52,470 nucleotides of DNA from Bifidobacterium breve (GCA_945865605.1 CAMBEL010000011.1:1-52470); one strand, 5' to 3'. Shown: positions 26,926 through 35,248, counted from the first letter of the stretch. Made by a program: numbers and translations. Notes: a model not told the origin generated them from the sequence alone.

Positions 26926-27014
26926 CGGGAGACGATGCGATCGCCGACGTACCGCGCCGCCGACCGCATTGGAGTTCCGGTTCCTCGTAGCGGATTCCCG
27001 CTCGGGTCCGCCAC

Positions 27015-29807
27015 CTACGAGCAACCGCTCGTGGTTCCACACGATGGACAGGCGTAGCAGGAACCTGCACGCTGCATGATGTCACCACACACGTAACAAA
27101 GCACTGTGTCTCGCGCCTGGATTGGCACGGTCGGTTGTGCTGGCGGCGGTGCGGAGGCGTCCGATGGCGCACGGTCCTCCATCGGCAACATGTCAAACCC
27201 GGATACCGCTGCTGCTTCCTCAACACCCGGAAGCGTTGGCTGTAGGCGCTCCCCCACGGTGAGGATGCCCAAGTCGTGACGTACGTCTTCTGGCAAGTAC
27301 TCGACAGCGAGACGCCTGAATATGTAATCGGCAAGGCTCGTCGCGAACCGCAGGTCTGGGTCGTCTGTCATGCCGGCCGGTTCGAAGCGCATATTCGTGA
27401 ACTTCTCGACGAACGCCTTCAGCGGCACTCCGTACTGCAACCCGAGGCTGATCGAAATTGCGAACGCATCCATAATGCCTGCAAGCGTGGAACCCTGCTT
27501 GGCAACCTTTAGGAACACTTCTCCGGCTCGGCCGTCTTCGAACTCACCGACGGTTGCGTACCCGTGGCAGTCGGCCACACGGAATGAGAACGTCTTGGAC
27601 CGCCGCACCCGCGGCAACTTCTGACGTACTGGCTCCTGCACAATCACGTGTTCGACAATCCGTTCGACAATCCGACCGGGACTCGACTCAATTATTTCAC
27701 CAATCGGCGCGTCGGTGCCAACCTTCTTTTGGGTCGACAGCGGTTGACCAACTTTGCAGTTGTCGCGGTAGATAGCAACTGCCTTGATGCCAAGACGCCA
27801 TGACGCGATGTGGAGTTCTTCAATCTCGTCGACGGTGACTTCTTGTGGCATGTTCACGGTCTTCGAAATGGCCCCCGAGATGAACGGTTGCACTGCACCC
27901 ATCATCGTTACGTGGCCCATGTAGTGAATGATGTTGTCACCCATCGAACACGCGAAGACCGGCAGGTGTTCGGGGTTGAATCCGGGTGCGCCGACAATCG
28001 TCTTGTTCTCGTCGATGTATAGAGCGATGGCGTCGACCTGAGCTTCGGAGTATCCGAGGCTTCGCAATGCTCGTTGAACAGTCTTGTTCACAATGAACAT
28101 TGTTCCGCCACCGACCAACTTCTTCGCCTTCGTAAGTGCGAGGTCTGGTTCGATGCCTGTGGTGTCACAGTCCATCATCAAACCTATAGTTCCAGTAGGT
28201 GCCAATACGGTGGCTTGTGAGTTACGCACGCCGTATTGCTCACCGAGTTCCACGGCGTCGTCCCACGCACGTTGTGCTGCAGACAACACCTCTGGCGGTA
28301 CACGTTCTTCGTCGATGTTTGCCGCTTCGGCGCGATGCATGCGCAACACGTTCAACATTGCATCTGCGTTGTCGGCATATCCCGAAAAGGGACCCATCCG
28401 GCTTGCAGTGCGCGCGCTTGTTGCATAGGCGTGCCCTGTCATTAGCGCCGTTAGCGAAGCCGCCCAAGCACGTCCGTCCTCTGAGTCGTAGGGCAATCCC
28501 TGCGCCATCAGCAAAGCGCCTAGGTTCGCGTAACCGAGGCCGAGCTGGCGGAACTGCCTGGTCGTTTCGGCAATCGCTGGTGTCGGGTAGTCGGCGTTAC
28601 CTACGAGGATCTCTTGGGCTGTAAAGACGACTTCGATGGTGTGGCGGTATGCATCTACGTCGAAGGTGCCGTCATCGTTTAGGTACTTCATCAGGTTGAT
28701 GCTTGCGAGATTGCACGCCGAGTTATCGAGGTGCATGTATTCGCTGCACGGGTTAGAGGCGTTGATGCGCCCCGTGTTTGGCGCTGTGTGCCAGCGGTTC
28801 ACAGTGGTGTCGAACTGCATTCCTGGGTCCGCGCATTCCCATGTCGCCATCGAGATCTGACGCATCAACTCACGGGCGCGCACGGTCCGAATTGGTTCAC
28901 CAGTTGTTACCGAGTTCAGAGACCAGTCCTTGTCGTCAACGACCGCCTGCATGAATTCGTCGGTCACTCGCACAGAGTTGTTCGCGTTTTGATACTGGAT
29001 CGAGTGACTGTCCTTGCCGTCGAGGTCCATGTCGAATCCGGCATCTTTGAGCGCGTGGGCCTTGCGTTCTTCGATGGCCTTGCACCAGATGAACTCTTCA
29101 ATGTCGGGGTGGTCAGAATTGAGGATGACCATCTTGGCGGCGCGACGGGTCTTGCCACCGCTCTTGATCGTTCCCGCCGACGAGTCCGCTCCACGCATAA
29201 AACTCACTGGACCGCTTGCAGTGCCGCCGCCCTTGAGACCTTCTTCACTCGACCTGATGTTGGACAGGTTGATACCGGACCCTGAGCCACCCTTGAAGAT
29301 GGTGCCCTCTTCGCGGTACCAGTTGAGGATCCCGTCCATGGTGTCTTCAACGGCAAGAATGAAACACGCCGATGCTTGCTGAGGCACATTCTTCACGCCG
29401 ATGTTGAACCACACCGGCGAGTTAAACGCTGCGTGCTGATTGACGAGTATGTGCTTCAACTCGTTGCGGAAAGCTTCGGCTTCTTCGTCACCGATGAAGT
29501 ATCCGTCACGCATCCCCCAGTCGGTAATCGTGTCGGCTACGCGGTCAATGACCTGACGCAGCGACCACTCGCGTTCAGACGTGCCGAGCGTGCCGCGGAA
29601 ATACTTTTGAGCGACGATGTTGGTGGCATTGATTGACCACGCTTTGGGGAACTCGACGTCGGCCTGAAAGAAAGCGTCGGTGCCGTCCTTGAAGTTCTGG
29701 ATGCGCGCATCGCGCTTCTCCCACTCCACGGACTCATAGGGATGATTCGCCTCGCTGGTGTAAAAGCGGCGTATCCCTATCCCTAGTTGCTCCGGCGCCA
29801 TCGACAT
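27015..29807 (-). CDS. nrdJ: class II (B12-dependent) ribonucleotide reductase
   Basis: Adenosylcobalamin-dependent enzyme making deoxyribonucleotides, 930 aa. Active-site regions: FNSPVWFNIG...ASACFILAVEDTMD (redox Cys), FKGGSGSGINLS, 'NPCSEYMHLDNSACNLASINL' (Glu and thiyl Cys) and LAPTGTIGLMMDCDTTGIEP. A C-terminal extension ends with a CxxC-rich zinc-finger-like tail (CYVCGD, CYACPSCG, SGC) that re-reduces the active site. Works with or without oxygen but needs cobalamin. Two NrdR boxes lie upstream in the spacer to nrdR. No cobalamin riboswitch is visible in that spacer. Confidence 0.96.
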   Translation of the reverse strand: MSMAPEQLGIGIRRFYTSEANHPYESVEWEKRDARIQNFKDGTDAFFQADVEFPKAWSINATNIVAQKYFRGTLGTSEREWSLRQVIDRVADTITDWGMRDGYFIGDEEAEAFRNELKHILVNQHAAFNSPVWFNIGVKNVPQQASACFILAVEDTMDGILNWYREEGTIFKGGSGSGINLSNIRSSEEGLKGGGTASGPVSFMRGADSSAGTIKSGGKTRRAAKMVILNSDHPDIEEFIWCKAIEERKAHALKDAGFDMDLDGKDSHSIQYQNANNSVRVTDEFMQAVVDDKDWSLNSVTTGEPIRTVRARELMRQISMATWECADPGMQFDTTVNRWHTAPNTGRINASNPCSEYMHLDNSACNLASINLMKYLNDDGTFDVDAYRHTIEVVFTAQEILVGNADYPTPAIAETTRQFRQLGLGYANLGALLMAQGLPYDSEDGRAWAASLTALMTGHAYATSARTASRMGPFSGYADNADAMLNVLRMHRAEAANIDEERVPPEVLSAAQRAWDDAVELGEQYGVRNSQATVLAPTGTIGLMMDCDTTGIEPDLALTKAKKLVGGGTMFIVNKTVQRALRSLGYSEAQVDAIALYIDENKTIVGAPGFNPEHLPVFACSMGDNIIHYMGHVTMMGAVQPFISGAISKTVNMPQEVTVDEIEELHIASWRLGIKAVAIYRDNCKVGQPLSTQKKVGTDAPIGEIIESSPGRIVERIVEHVIVQEPVRQKLPRVRRSKTFSFRVADCHGYATVGEFEDGRAGEVFLKVAKQGSTLAGIMDAFAISISLGLQYGVPLKAFVEKFTNMRFEPAGMTDDPDLRFATSLADYIFRRLAVEYLPEDVRHDLGILTVGERLQPTLPGVEEAAAVSGFDMLPMEDRAPSDASAPPPAQPTVPIQARDTVLCYVCGDIMQRAGSCYACPSCGTTSGCS

Positions 29808-29920
29808 AAGTGCTCTCCGTTCGTCCTATTTCCCAATATTTCGCGTGCACAATCACGGTTCTCGGTGCGATCTGCCCCCCGGCGCCGTATTTAGTTGTTT
29901 CTGATGTCTTCTGTCATAAA

Positions 29921-29936
29921 CCACAACATCTTGTGG
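29921..29936. promoter_or_regulatory. NrdR box 1 upstream of nrdJ
   Basis: CCACAACATCTTGTGG, a 16-bp near-perfect palindrome that fits the NrdR box pattern ACACwAtATaTwGTGT at the conserved C-A-C-w-A, A-T and T-w-G-T-G positions. It lies 113 bp upstream of the nrdJ start. Confidence 0.78.
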
Positions 29937-29951
29937 TTGCTCGTTGCGTAA

Positions 29952-29967
29952 CCGCGACAGGTAGTGA
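29952..29967. promoter_or_regulatory. NrdR box 2 upstream of nrdJ
   Basis: CCGCGACAGGTAGTGA, a weaker match to the NrdR pattern (good right half TAGTG). Its centre is 31 bp from box 1, i.e. three helical turns, the spacing typical of paired NrdR boxes. The spacing supports the assignment more than the sequence alone. Confidence 0.6.
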
Positions 29968-30077
29968 ATTACACCACTGAAGTTCCCCCTTGTCAACGTT
30001 AAGCGGCGCGTCAGGCGCGATAACCCTCGGACCTGCGGCAACGCTCGCGTCATGGAACCCGGCAGGCCTTGCAGAAC

Positions 30078-30560
30078 TCAAGACCGTGCCCGAGAACGCG
30101 TTTTTGGAGCGGTGCTTTTTTGCAGATCCGATACCTCGGCCTCGAAGTCTGAAATGTCCTCGAAGCCCTTGTAAACAGACGCGAAGCGTAGGTACGCAAT
30201 CGGATCTAGGACCCTCAGGCGATCAAGTACCGCAAGGCCAACCATCTCGCTAGACACTTCTGGACCCGTCTCTCGCAATTGTTCTTCGATCTCTACCGCA
30301 AGTGCATCCACCGTCACTGTGTCGATAGCGCTACCTGCGACGGCCTGCGCGATCCCCCGCGCAAGCTTCTCGCGATCGAAACCTTCTGACTCGCCGCCGC
30401 GTTTGACTACTTGGAGCGGCAGCGGATCAAGCCGCTCGTATGTTGTGAATCGGCGCTCGCATACGAGGCACTCCCGGCGACGCCGAATGGCCTTGCCGCC
30501 ATCGGCCATACGCGAGTCAATGACCTTGTCCTCGACCTCAGAACAGTAAGGGCAAAGCAC
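30078..30560 (-). CDS. nrdR: transcriptional repressor NrdR
   Basis: 160-aa repressor of ribonucleotide reductase genes. An N-terminal zinc ribbon has Cys pairs CPYC and CLVC with the DNA-binding RRRREC and RFTTYERL segment. The ATP-cone domain (VVKRGGESEGFDREKLARGIAQAV ... RLRVLDPIAYLRFASVYKGFED) senses ATP/dATP. The start is GTG at 30560 (VLCPYCS). It sits between the LysM gene and nrdJ on the same strand, and its predicted sites lie directly after its own 3' end, in front of nrdJ. Confidence 0.97.
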   Translation of the reverse strand: MLCPYCSEVEDKVIDSRMADGGKAIRRRRECLVCERRFTTYERLDPLPLQVVKRGGESEGFDREKLARGIAQAVAGSAIDTVTVDALAVEIEEQLRETGPEVSSEMVGLAVLDRLRVLDPIAYLRFASVYKGFEDISDFEAEVSDLQKSTAPKTRSRARS

Positions 30561-30615
30561 GTCGCCACCGTAGCCCTCCGCAAGGTCAGCGGCTCGCCCG
30601 GTGAACCGACGGCGG

Positions 30616-31074
30616 TCAATGTTGCCAGCTAAGGACCTCGCCTGGCATTAGGGGCGATGTGCCGCGGACATCTGCGAGCGCATCGACCACGAGACGAGGA
30701 TCTTCGTGTGGCGCGATTTTATTAGCAACCGTCCACAGCGTGTCGCCGGGCGCGACTAGGTGTTTCACAACGGACGGGCGGCGCTCGGAGGCAAAGGGGG
30801 ATGAGCTCCCGAGCGCCGCTCCTACCCGACCCATCATGAAGACCGCCAACGCAATGCCCACCACGACCGCTATGCGGCGACGCGTGAAGGTCGCAGCACT
30901 GGGCCTCTGGATGCGCTGGGCGATGGGGGCTGCATTCAGGTCGGATCCACAGTCCCCAACAATTTGCAGGTGTACCCGGCGCGTAGCAGCAGGCACCCCC
31001 GTTGGGACCGGAACCGAAGATGCCGCGAAGCGCTTCTGCTCGGCTGATTGAGGTGTGGACATGATGGCAAGCAT
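30616..31074 (-). CDS. LysM-domain membrane protein next to lexA (YneA/Rv2719c-like)
   Basis: 152 aa. A cytoplasmic N-terminus, one transmembrane helix (IAVVVGIALAVFMMGRVGAAL) and an extracytoplasmic C-terminal LysM peptidoglycan-binding domain (HLVAPGDTLWTVANKIAPHEDPRLVVDALADVRG). The position, divergent from lexA and upstream of nrdR, is that of Mycobacterium tuberculosis Rv2719c and functionally of Bacillus yneA, SOS-induced proteins that delay cell division. Three LexA boxes lie in the shared spacer. ATG at 31074 is chosen because AAGGAG lies 6 bases upstream; 31107 and 31062 are alternatives. Role as an SOS division inhibitor is inferred from context. Confidence 0.85.
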   Translation of the reverse strand: MLAIMSTPQSAEQKRFAASSVPVPTGVPAATRRVHLQIVGDCGSDLNAAPIAQRIQRPSAATFTRRRIAVVVGIALAVFMMGRVGAALGSSSPFASERRPSVVKHLVAPGDTLWTVANKIAPHEDPRLVVDALADVRGTSPLMPGEVLSWQH

Positions 31075-31086
31075 TTGGATCTCCTT

Positions 31087-31131
31087 GGGGGAAGTTCTAT
31101 AGAGCATGGAACCACGGGGGTGTGACAGTCA
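31087..31131 (-). promoter_or_regulatory. damage-gene element shared with recA (LysM gene copy)
   Basis: Read on the minus strand, TGACTGTCACACCCC (31131-31117) is followed after 21 bases by ACTTCCCCC (31095-31087). The same two blocks occur in front of recA. The first block begins 62 bp past LexA box 1 (31194), against 61 bp at recA. The downstream block abuts the AAGGAG ribosome-binding site of the LysM gene. A TATAGA that could act as a -10 lies between the blocks. Confidence 0.6.
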
Positions 31132-31193
31132 CTCCTGCACCGCTAGGACTGAGCGGTTCTGATCGGGTGTCTCCTAATAGGCTTCTAAGTGCC

Positions 31194-31207
31194 CGAACAC
31201 CCGTTCG
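31194..31207. promoter_or_regulatory. LexA (SOS) box 1
   Basis: CGAACACCCGTTCG, a match to the Gram-positive LexA box CGAACRNRYGTTYG apart from the central base. Identical to the box at recA. On the minus strand it would fall in the -35/-10 spacer of the LysM gene (TTGAAC at 31212-31207, TTAGAA downstream). Confidence 0.88.
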
Positions 31208-31223
31208 TTCAATACGATAAACA

Positions 31224-31237
31224 CGAACATCCGTTCC
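31224..31237. promoter_or_regulatory. LexA (SOS) box 2
   Basis: CGAACATCCGTTCC, 30 bp from box 1, one mismatch at the last base. Lies just upstream of the lexA -35 element. Confidence 0.82.
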
Positions 31238-31252
31238 CGTCAATAGTATTCC

Positions 31253-31266
31253 CGAACAAATGTTTG
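31253..31266. promoter_or_regulatory. LexA (SOS) box 3
   Basis: CGAACAAATGTTTG, 29 bp from box 2, and overlapping the lexA -35 hexamer. Suits autorepression of lexA. Confidence 0.85.
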
Positions 31267-31292
31267 CCCCGAACGCCTGATCGTGCTATCTT
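31264..31292 (+). promoter_or_regulatory. lexA promoter, probably leaderless
   Basis: -35 TTGCCC (31264-31269), 17-bp spacer, -10 TATCTT (31287-31292). Seven bases downstream of the -10 is the A of the lexA ATG at 31299, so the transcript would start at or next to the start codon. No ribosome-binding site precedes the ATG, which agrees with a leaderless mRNA, common in Actinomycetota. Confidence 0.7.
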
Positions 31293-31298
31293 GACTCC

Positions 31299-31967
31299 AT
31301 GCCCAACTCCCGCAAGCAACCAAAAGCGCCCACAATTCCGCAGAGTTCGCTCACCCCACGCCAACGCCAGGTGCTCGAATTCATCGATGAAGAGGTGCGC
31401 CGCAGGGGCTACCCGCCCAGCGTCCGAGAAATCGGTGAGGCAATCGGGCTCTCATCGAGTTCCACCGTCCATGCCCATTTGGCTGGGCTAGAAGCCAAGG
31501 GTTTCCTCAAGCGTGACCCCTCCAAACCTCGAGCTATCGAGATCTGCTTCGAGCCCAGTTCCGGTGCAGTCGTAGACCGACGTCCAGTACGCCACGTGCC
31601 GCTAATCGGTGATGTGGCCGCTGGCACCGGGGTTCTCGCGGCAGAAAACATTGAAGAGTCCTACCCCCTCCCCGAGGACCTGACGGGCGACGGGCAACTG
31701 TTCATGCTCCGGGTGCGCGGCGACTCCATGATTGAAGCTGGCATCTTTGACCGCGACTTCGTGGTCGTGCGTCAGCAGCCATCGGCCGACAACGGCGACA
31801 TCGTCGTAGCGGGTATCCCAGGCGATGAAGCGACCGTCAAGACCTTCCTCAAGCAAAACGGCAAGATCGTCTTGAGGCCAGCCAACTCAGTACTGGTCGA
31901 CATGGTGTTTGATCCGTCAGAAATCACCATCTACGGAAAAGTCGTCACGGTTTTGCGTCGGCTATAA
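31299..31967 (+). CDS. lexA: SOS repressor LexA
   Basis: 222-aa repressor and self-cleaving serine peptidase (S24). The N-terminal winged helix-turn-helix (LTPRQRQVLEFIDEEVRRRG YPPSVREIGEAIGLSSSSTV, residues about 18-58) is followed by the cleavage bond Ala108-Gly109 (GDVAAGTG), nucleophile Ser143 (RGDSMIEAGI) and general base Lys181 (EATVKTF). When RecA filaments form, LexA cuts itself and target genes are released. It is preceded by three LexA boxes shared with the divergent LysM gene. A broken VOC gene start and palindrome copy C follow it. Confidence 0.97.
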   Translation: MPNSRKQPKAPTIPQSSLTPRQRQVLEFIDEEVRRRGYPPSVREIGEAIGLSSSSTVHAHLAGLEAKGFLKRDPSKPRAIEICFEPSSGAVVDRRPVRHVPLIGDVAAGTGVLAAENIEESYPLPEDLTGDGQLFMLRVRGDSMIEAGIFDRDFVVVRQQPSADNGDIVVAGIPGDEATVKTFLKQNGKIVLRPANSVLVDMVFDPSEITIYGKVVTVLRRL

Positions 31968-31974
31968 CTAGCCA

Positions 31975-32043
31975 ATGCCTGTCCCTGCAAGAATCAGCCT
32001 CATCACACTCGGCGTCTCCGGCCTCGTGCGCTCGACGACAGGG
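31975..32043 (+). pseudogene. remnant of a VOC (glyoxalase-like) gene
   Basis: Eight bases after the lexA stop an ATG opens a frame reading MPVPARISLITLGVSGLVRS, which matches the start of many VOC proteins ('..ISLITLGV.DL.RS..FYE'). The expected FYE-type continuation is lost after about 22 codons; the frame then runs through low-similarity sequence and palindrome copy C to a stop near 32140. Probably a deletion remnant rather than a working gene. Confidence 0.6.
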
Positions 32044-32081
32044 CCTTCCCAGTCATCCGCTAACCCACCCAACTTTCACAT

Positions 32082-32140
32082 CGAGCGCTTGTCGCATGAT
32101 GCACAGGGGCGGTGCGCTACACGACAAACGGCGAATGGGT
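32082..32140. repeat. dispersed intergenic palindrome, copy C
   Basis: Between converging lexA and dapE. Left arm GAGCGCTTGTCGCATGATGC, right arm GTGCGCTACACGACAAACGG, seven-base loop. The right flank (CGAATGGGTA) resembles that of copy D. Confidence 0.75.
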
Positions 32141-32165
32141 AGGGGCCTGTCGAATGCGGTTTGTT

Positions 32166-33239
32166 TTAAATGGCTCCGATGAAACTGCCGAGCACGGCGT
32201 AACAACTTTCTAGAGATTCGCCGGTAACGCATTCATTCGCTGCATGGGCAACAGTCGGATCACCCGGGCCAAAGTTGAGGGCTGGTATTCCCGCAGCGGT
32301 AAAACGCGCAACATCAGTCCATCCGAGTTTCGGGCGCACACCCAGGTCGAACTTGCCTATGAACTCGGCGATTAACGGATCCCAAAGATTCGGTGGAGCG
32401 GCGGGTGATGCGTTGAGCACTTCAACTTCGTCGGCACCATCGAGCAACGCAATTACCTGTTCGGTCGCTTCATCGACCGTGTAACACGGAGCGAAGCGCC
32501 TGTTCACGATGAGCGTTGCATGATCTGGGATGACATTGTTTGCCACTCCCCCATCAACGCGCACAACCTCCAGTGACTCCCTGTATGCCAAGCCGTCTAC
32601 GTCCACCGTGTCGGCAGCATGGGCAGCAATGCACGCCAAAACATCGGACATCCGGTGGATCGCATTCACGCCCATCCAAGGCCGGGCGGAATGTGCGCGC
32701 TCGCCTTTGAACGTTGCGCGTAGGTGCAACGTACCTTGGCACCCCGCTTCTACCCAGGCACCGGTCGGTTCCAACAGGACTGCCAATTCACCCGCGACCC
32801 ACGCCGGCCGTTCGAGAAACAAGTGTCGCAATCCATTGAACTCTTCTGCGACCTCCTCTGCAACATAGAACACCAACGTGGTGTCGAATCGCGCCGTTGC
32901 TTGCATGGCTTCAAGGTCTTGCGCAAGCGCAAGCATTACGGCCAACCCACCCTTCATGTCCGCAGATCCAAGGCCATGAAGAACATCTCCATCGATCCGA
33001 GGCACCGCATTGCCATTCGCTGGGACCGTATCCAAGTGCCCGCCAAGCACGACACGCTTCTCAAGACCGTGTTCGGTGCGCACGACGATGTTGTCGCCAA
33101 ACCTGTCGACGCGCAAGGACGGCGCGCTCTCGCGTATCTTCGCCTCTACGAGATCTGTGACCGCCTTCTCTTTGTGACTCTCGGATCGAACCGCGCAGAG
33201 TTCCTCGGTGAGTGCGAGGAGATCGAGCGCGGTGGTCAC
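32166..33239 (-). CDS. dapE: succinyl-diaminopimelate desuccinylase
   Basis: 357-aa dinuclear zinc amidohydrolase (M20) that removes succinate from N-succinyl-LL-diaminopimelate. Metal ligands: His in GGHLDTVP, bridging Asp in GLGSADMKGG, and the catalytic Glu pair in YVAEEVAEEFNG; late His in VAHAANECVTGE. The lid/dimer domain lies between about residues 170 and 280. The GTG start at 33239 overlaps the dapD stop by 4 bp. Last gene of the seven-gene run that carries dapF, dapC and dapD, so the succinylase branch of lysine/peptidoglycan precursor synthesis is nearly complete here. Confidence 0.95.
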   Translation of the reverse strand: MTTALDLLALTEELCAVRSESHKEKAVTDLVEAKIRESAPSLRVDRFGDNIVVRTEHGLEKRVVLGGHLDTVPANGNAVPRIDGDVLHGLGSADMKGGLAVMLALAQDLEAMQATARFDTTLVFYVAEEVAEEFNGLRHLFLERPAWVAGELAVLLEPTGAWVEAGCQGTLHLRATFKGERAHSARPWMGVNAIHRMSDVLACIAAHAADTVDVDGLAYRESLEVVRVDGGVANNVIPDHATLIVNRRFAPCYTVDEATEQVIALLDGADEVEVLNASPAAPPNLWDPLIAEFIGKFDLGVRPKLGWTDVARFTAAGIPALNFGPGDPTVAHAANECVTGESLESCYAVLGSFIGAI

Positions 33240-34063
33240 GTAGTCACACCGCCTTCACGCAGGATGCTATTTAGCTGTGCCTTGTCGTGGCGTTCACCGG
33301 GAGTCAATCGTTTGATAACGAGTGCACAGGGCAGACCGAATTCGCCGCCGGGGAATTGTCGCGGCCGCATCGCAGTCACGCAGACAGACCAATCCGGTAC
33401 CACTCCCCTGCTCAATTCCACCCCAGTCTCAGCATCGATCACAGGCACGCTGCCAGAAAGAATCGTGCCTGCGCCAAGTACCGCCCCCGTTCCAACGCGG
33501 GCGCCGTCGACAACCATCGACCGAGACCCAATGAACGCATCGTCGCCGACAATGATCGGTGCCGCCTGCGGTGGTTCGAGGACGCCGCCAATTCCGACAC
33601 CGCCCGATAGGTGCACACGCGCACCGATTTGGGCACACGATCCAACCGTGGCCCATGTGTCGACCATCGTGTCGGCGCCGACAAACGCTCCGATGTTCAC
33701 GTAACTGGGCATCATGACTACGCCGGGAGCCAAATAGGCGCCCCAACGCGCAGACGCACCCGGCACAACCCGCACGCCCGCCGCTTCGAAGTTCCGCTTC
33801 AACGGGATCTTGTCCCTGTACTCGAACGGCCCGACTTCCGACACGGCCATTTCGGTTGTGCGGAACAACAACAGGATCGCCAACTTCGCCCACTGATGCA
33901 CGACTACTTCGCCGTCGATTAATTCGGCTACCCGCACTTCGCCCCGGTCTAGAAGATCGATCGCTTGACGAACAACGGCCGCGGAGTCGGCAGTATCGAT
34001 TCCCTTGCCGATGTCGTCGCGCTTTTCCCACAACTCGTTGATTTGCGCTTCGAGATCAGCCAT
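33236..34063 (-). CDS. dapD: tetrahydrodipicolinate N-succinyltransferase (Escherichia coli-like DapD)
   Basis: 275-aa left-handed beta-helix acyltransferase using succinyl-CoA. 'VLMPSYVNIGAY'-like core appears as VMMPSYVNIGAFVGADTMVDTWATVGSCAQIG, followed by NVHLSGGVGIGGVLEP-type hexapeptide repeats, and the C-terminal CALVIKRL. Length and every block correspond to the proteobacterial DapD (274 aa), not to the divergent DapD of mycobacteria and corynebacteria. The start is set at the ATG at 34063 where homology begins; a GTG at 34099 would add 12 residues. Overlaps dapE by 4 bp. Confidence 0.94.
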   Translation of the reverse strand: MADLEAQINELWEKRDDIGKGIDTADSAAVVRQAIDLLDRGEVRVAELIDGEVVVHQWAKLAILLLFRTTEMAVSEVGPFEYRDKIPLKRNFEAAGVRVVPGASARWGAYLAPGVVMMPSYVNIGAFVGADTMVDTWATVGSCAQIGARVHLSGGVGIGGVLEPPQAAPIIVGDDAFIGSRSMVVDGARVGTGAVLGAGTILSGSVPVIDAETGVELSRGVVPDWSVCVTAMRPRQFPGGEFGLPCALVIKRLTPGERHDKAQLNSILREGGVTT

Positions 34064-34105
34064 AGTCAGCCAGGCTACGCGGCCACGTACCCCGAGCACC
34101 GATAT

Positions 34106-35248
34106 TCAAGCGCGGGTCCCGGATGCATCTAACCGTTCCATCGCCAGCACAAGTCGATCGAGTGGTTGCGTTAGTGCGAGGCGAACATGGTCTGCACCTG
34201 CTGGGCCATAAAGTCCGCCAGGGGCCACGAGTATCCCTGTTTCAGCCAAACGGGCGGCGATTTCCCAGCCGTCGTCCGGTGCACCACCTGCGCGCAACCA
34301 GAGGTAGAAGGGCGCCGGTCCCCCGTCATGAACTAGTCCATGCGCTTCAAGGCCAGCGAGCATGTAAGCGCGGCGTTCGGCGTAACGCCCGTACTGCAGA
34401 GCGACGTGTTCGTCATCGTTGAGCGCTGCTGCCGCGGCCGCTTGTGCCGGGGCGGGAAGCATCAATCCGGCGTGTTTACGCACCTCGCCTAGATATTGGA
34501 CAAGCGCACGATCGCCAACAACGAACCCGACGCGGAACCCCGCCATATTCGATCGCTTCGAGAGCGAGTGGATGCAAAGCACGCCGGTCGATTCGGTATC
34601 GAGTGCCGTGGTCGGCGCGCTGCCTGCGAATTCTGCGTAACACTCATCCGCCACAAGAACGATCTCATGCTCCCGCGCCCACACGACCTCGGCGGAAATC
34701 CGGTTTCCGTCTGACACGGCGGCCGTAGGGTTCCCCGGACTATTCGTCCAAAGCAACAGCGCGCGTGAGGCATCGGATTCGCTTACCTTCGAAAGATCCA
34801 TGTGCCACGACGCATCCAACGGGACAGGAACCGCCCGCAGACCGGCCAGGGTCGCTCCCATTGCGTACGTCGGATATGCAACGCCGGGGTAAAGGACGGT
34901 GTCGCGGCTCGGGTCACGAAGGTTCAACAACCGCGGCAACGAAGCGACGACCTCCTTCGTTCCCACGCACGCCATCACCTGATCGATGTCTGTATCAATG
35001 CCGAACTTGCGGCCGATCCATGCGATGGCCGCTTCGCGCAATTCCACGGTGCCGATCGTCGGCGGATACGAGGTAGCCCCCGCTGCGGCGGCGGACATCG
35101 CATGCACGGCCGCGGCAGGAGGCGGGTCAATTGGATTGCCGACTGAGCAGTCGACAACACCACCAGGGAGCGTGTCGGCGAGCAAACGAAGCGCGTCGAG
35201 GCGATCGTGGGGATAGGGAGGCGGCACAAACCCTTCCTGCGACGCCAT
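34106..35248 (-). CDS. dapC: succinyldiaminopimelate aminotransferase
   Basis: 380-aa fold-type I PLP aminotransferase. The N-terminus 'GGVVDCSVGNPIDPPP' and 'YPPTIGTVELREAAIAWIGRKFG' are typical of the DapC branch of actinobacteria. PLP contacts: TNSPGNPTAA, DECYAEF, and the Schiff-base Lys in SLSKRSNMAGFRVG. It transfers an amino group from glutamate to N-succinyl-2-amino-6-ketopimelate. Its position directly before dapD and dapE supports the role over other class I aminotransferases. 42 bases separate it from hflX upstream. Confidence 0.93.
   Translation of the reverse strand: MASQEGFVPPPYPHDRLDALRLLADTLPGGVVDCSVGNPIDPPPAAAVHAMSAAAAGATSYPPTIGTVELREAAIAWIGRKFGIDTDIDQVMACVGTKEVVASLPRLLNLRDPSRDTVLYPGVAYPTYAMGATLAGLRAVPVPLDASWHMDLSKVSESDASRALLLWTNSPGNPTAAVSDGNRISAEVVWAREHEIVLVADECYAEFAGSAPTTALDTESTGVLCIHSLSKRSNMAGFRVGFVVGDRALVQYLGEVRKHAGLMLPAPAQAAAAAALNDDEHVALQYGRYAERRAYMLAGLEAHGLVHDGGPAPFYLWLRAGGAPDDGWEIAARLAETGILVAPGGLYGPAGADHVRLALTQPLDRLVLAMERLDASGTRA

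Noticed and set aside
29808-30077. Possible cobalamin riboswitch before nrdJ
   Set aside because: No B12 box or conserved core could be found on the nrdJ strand.
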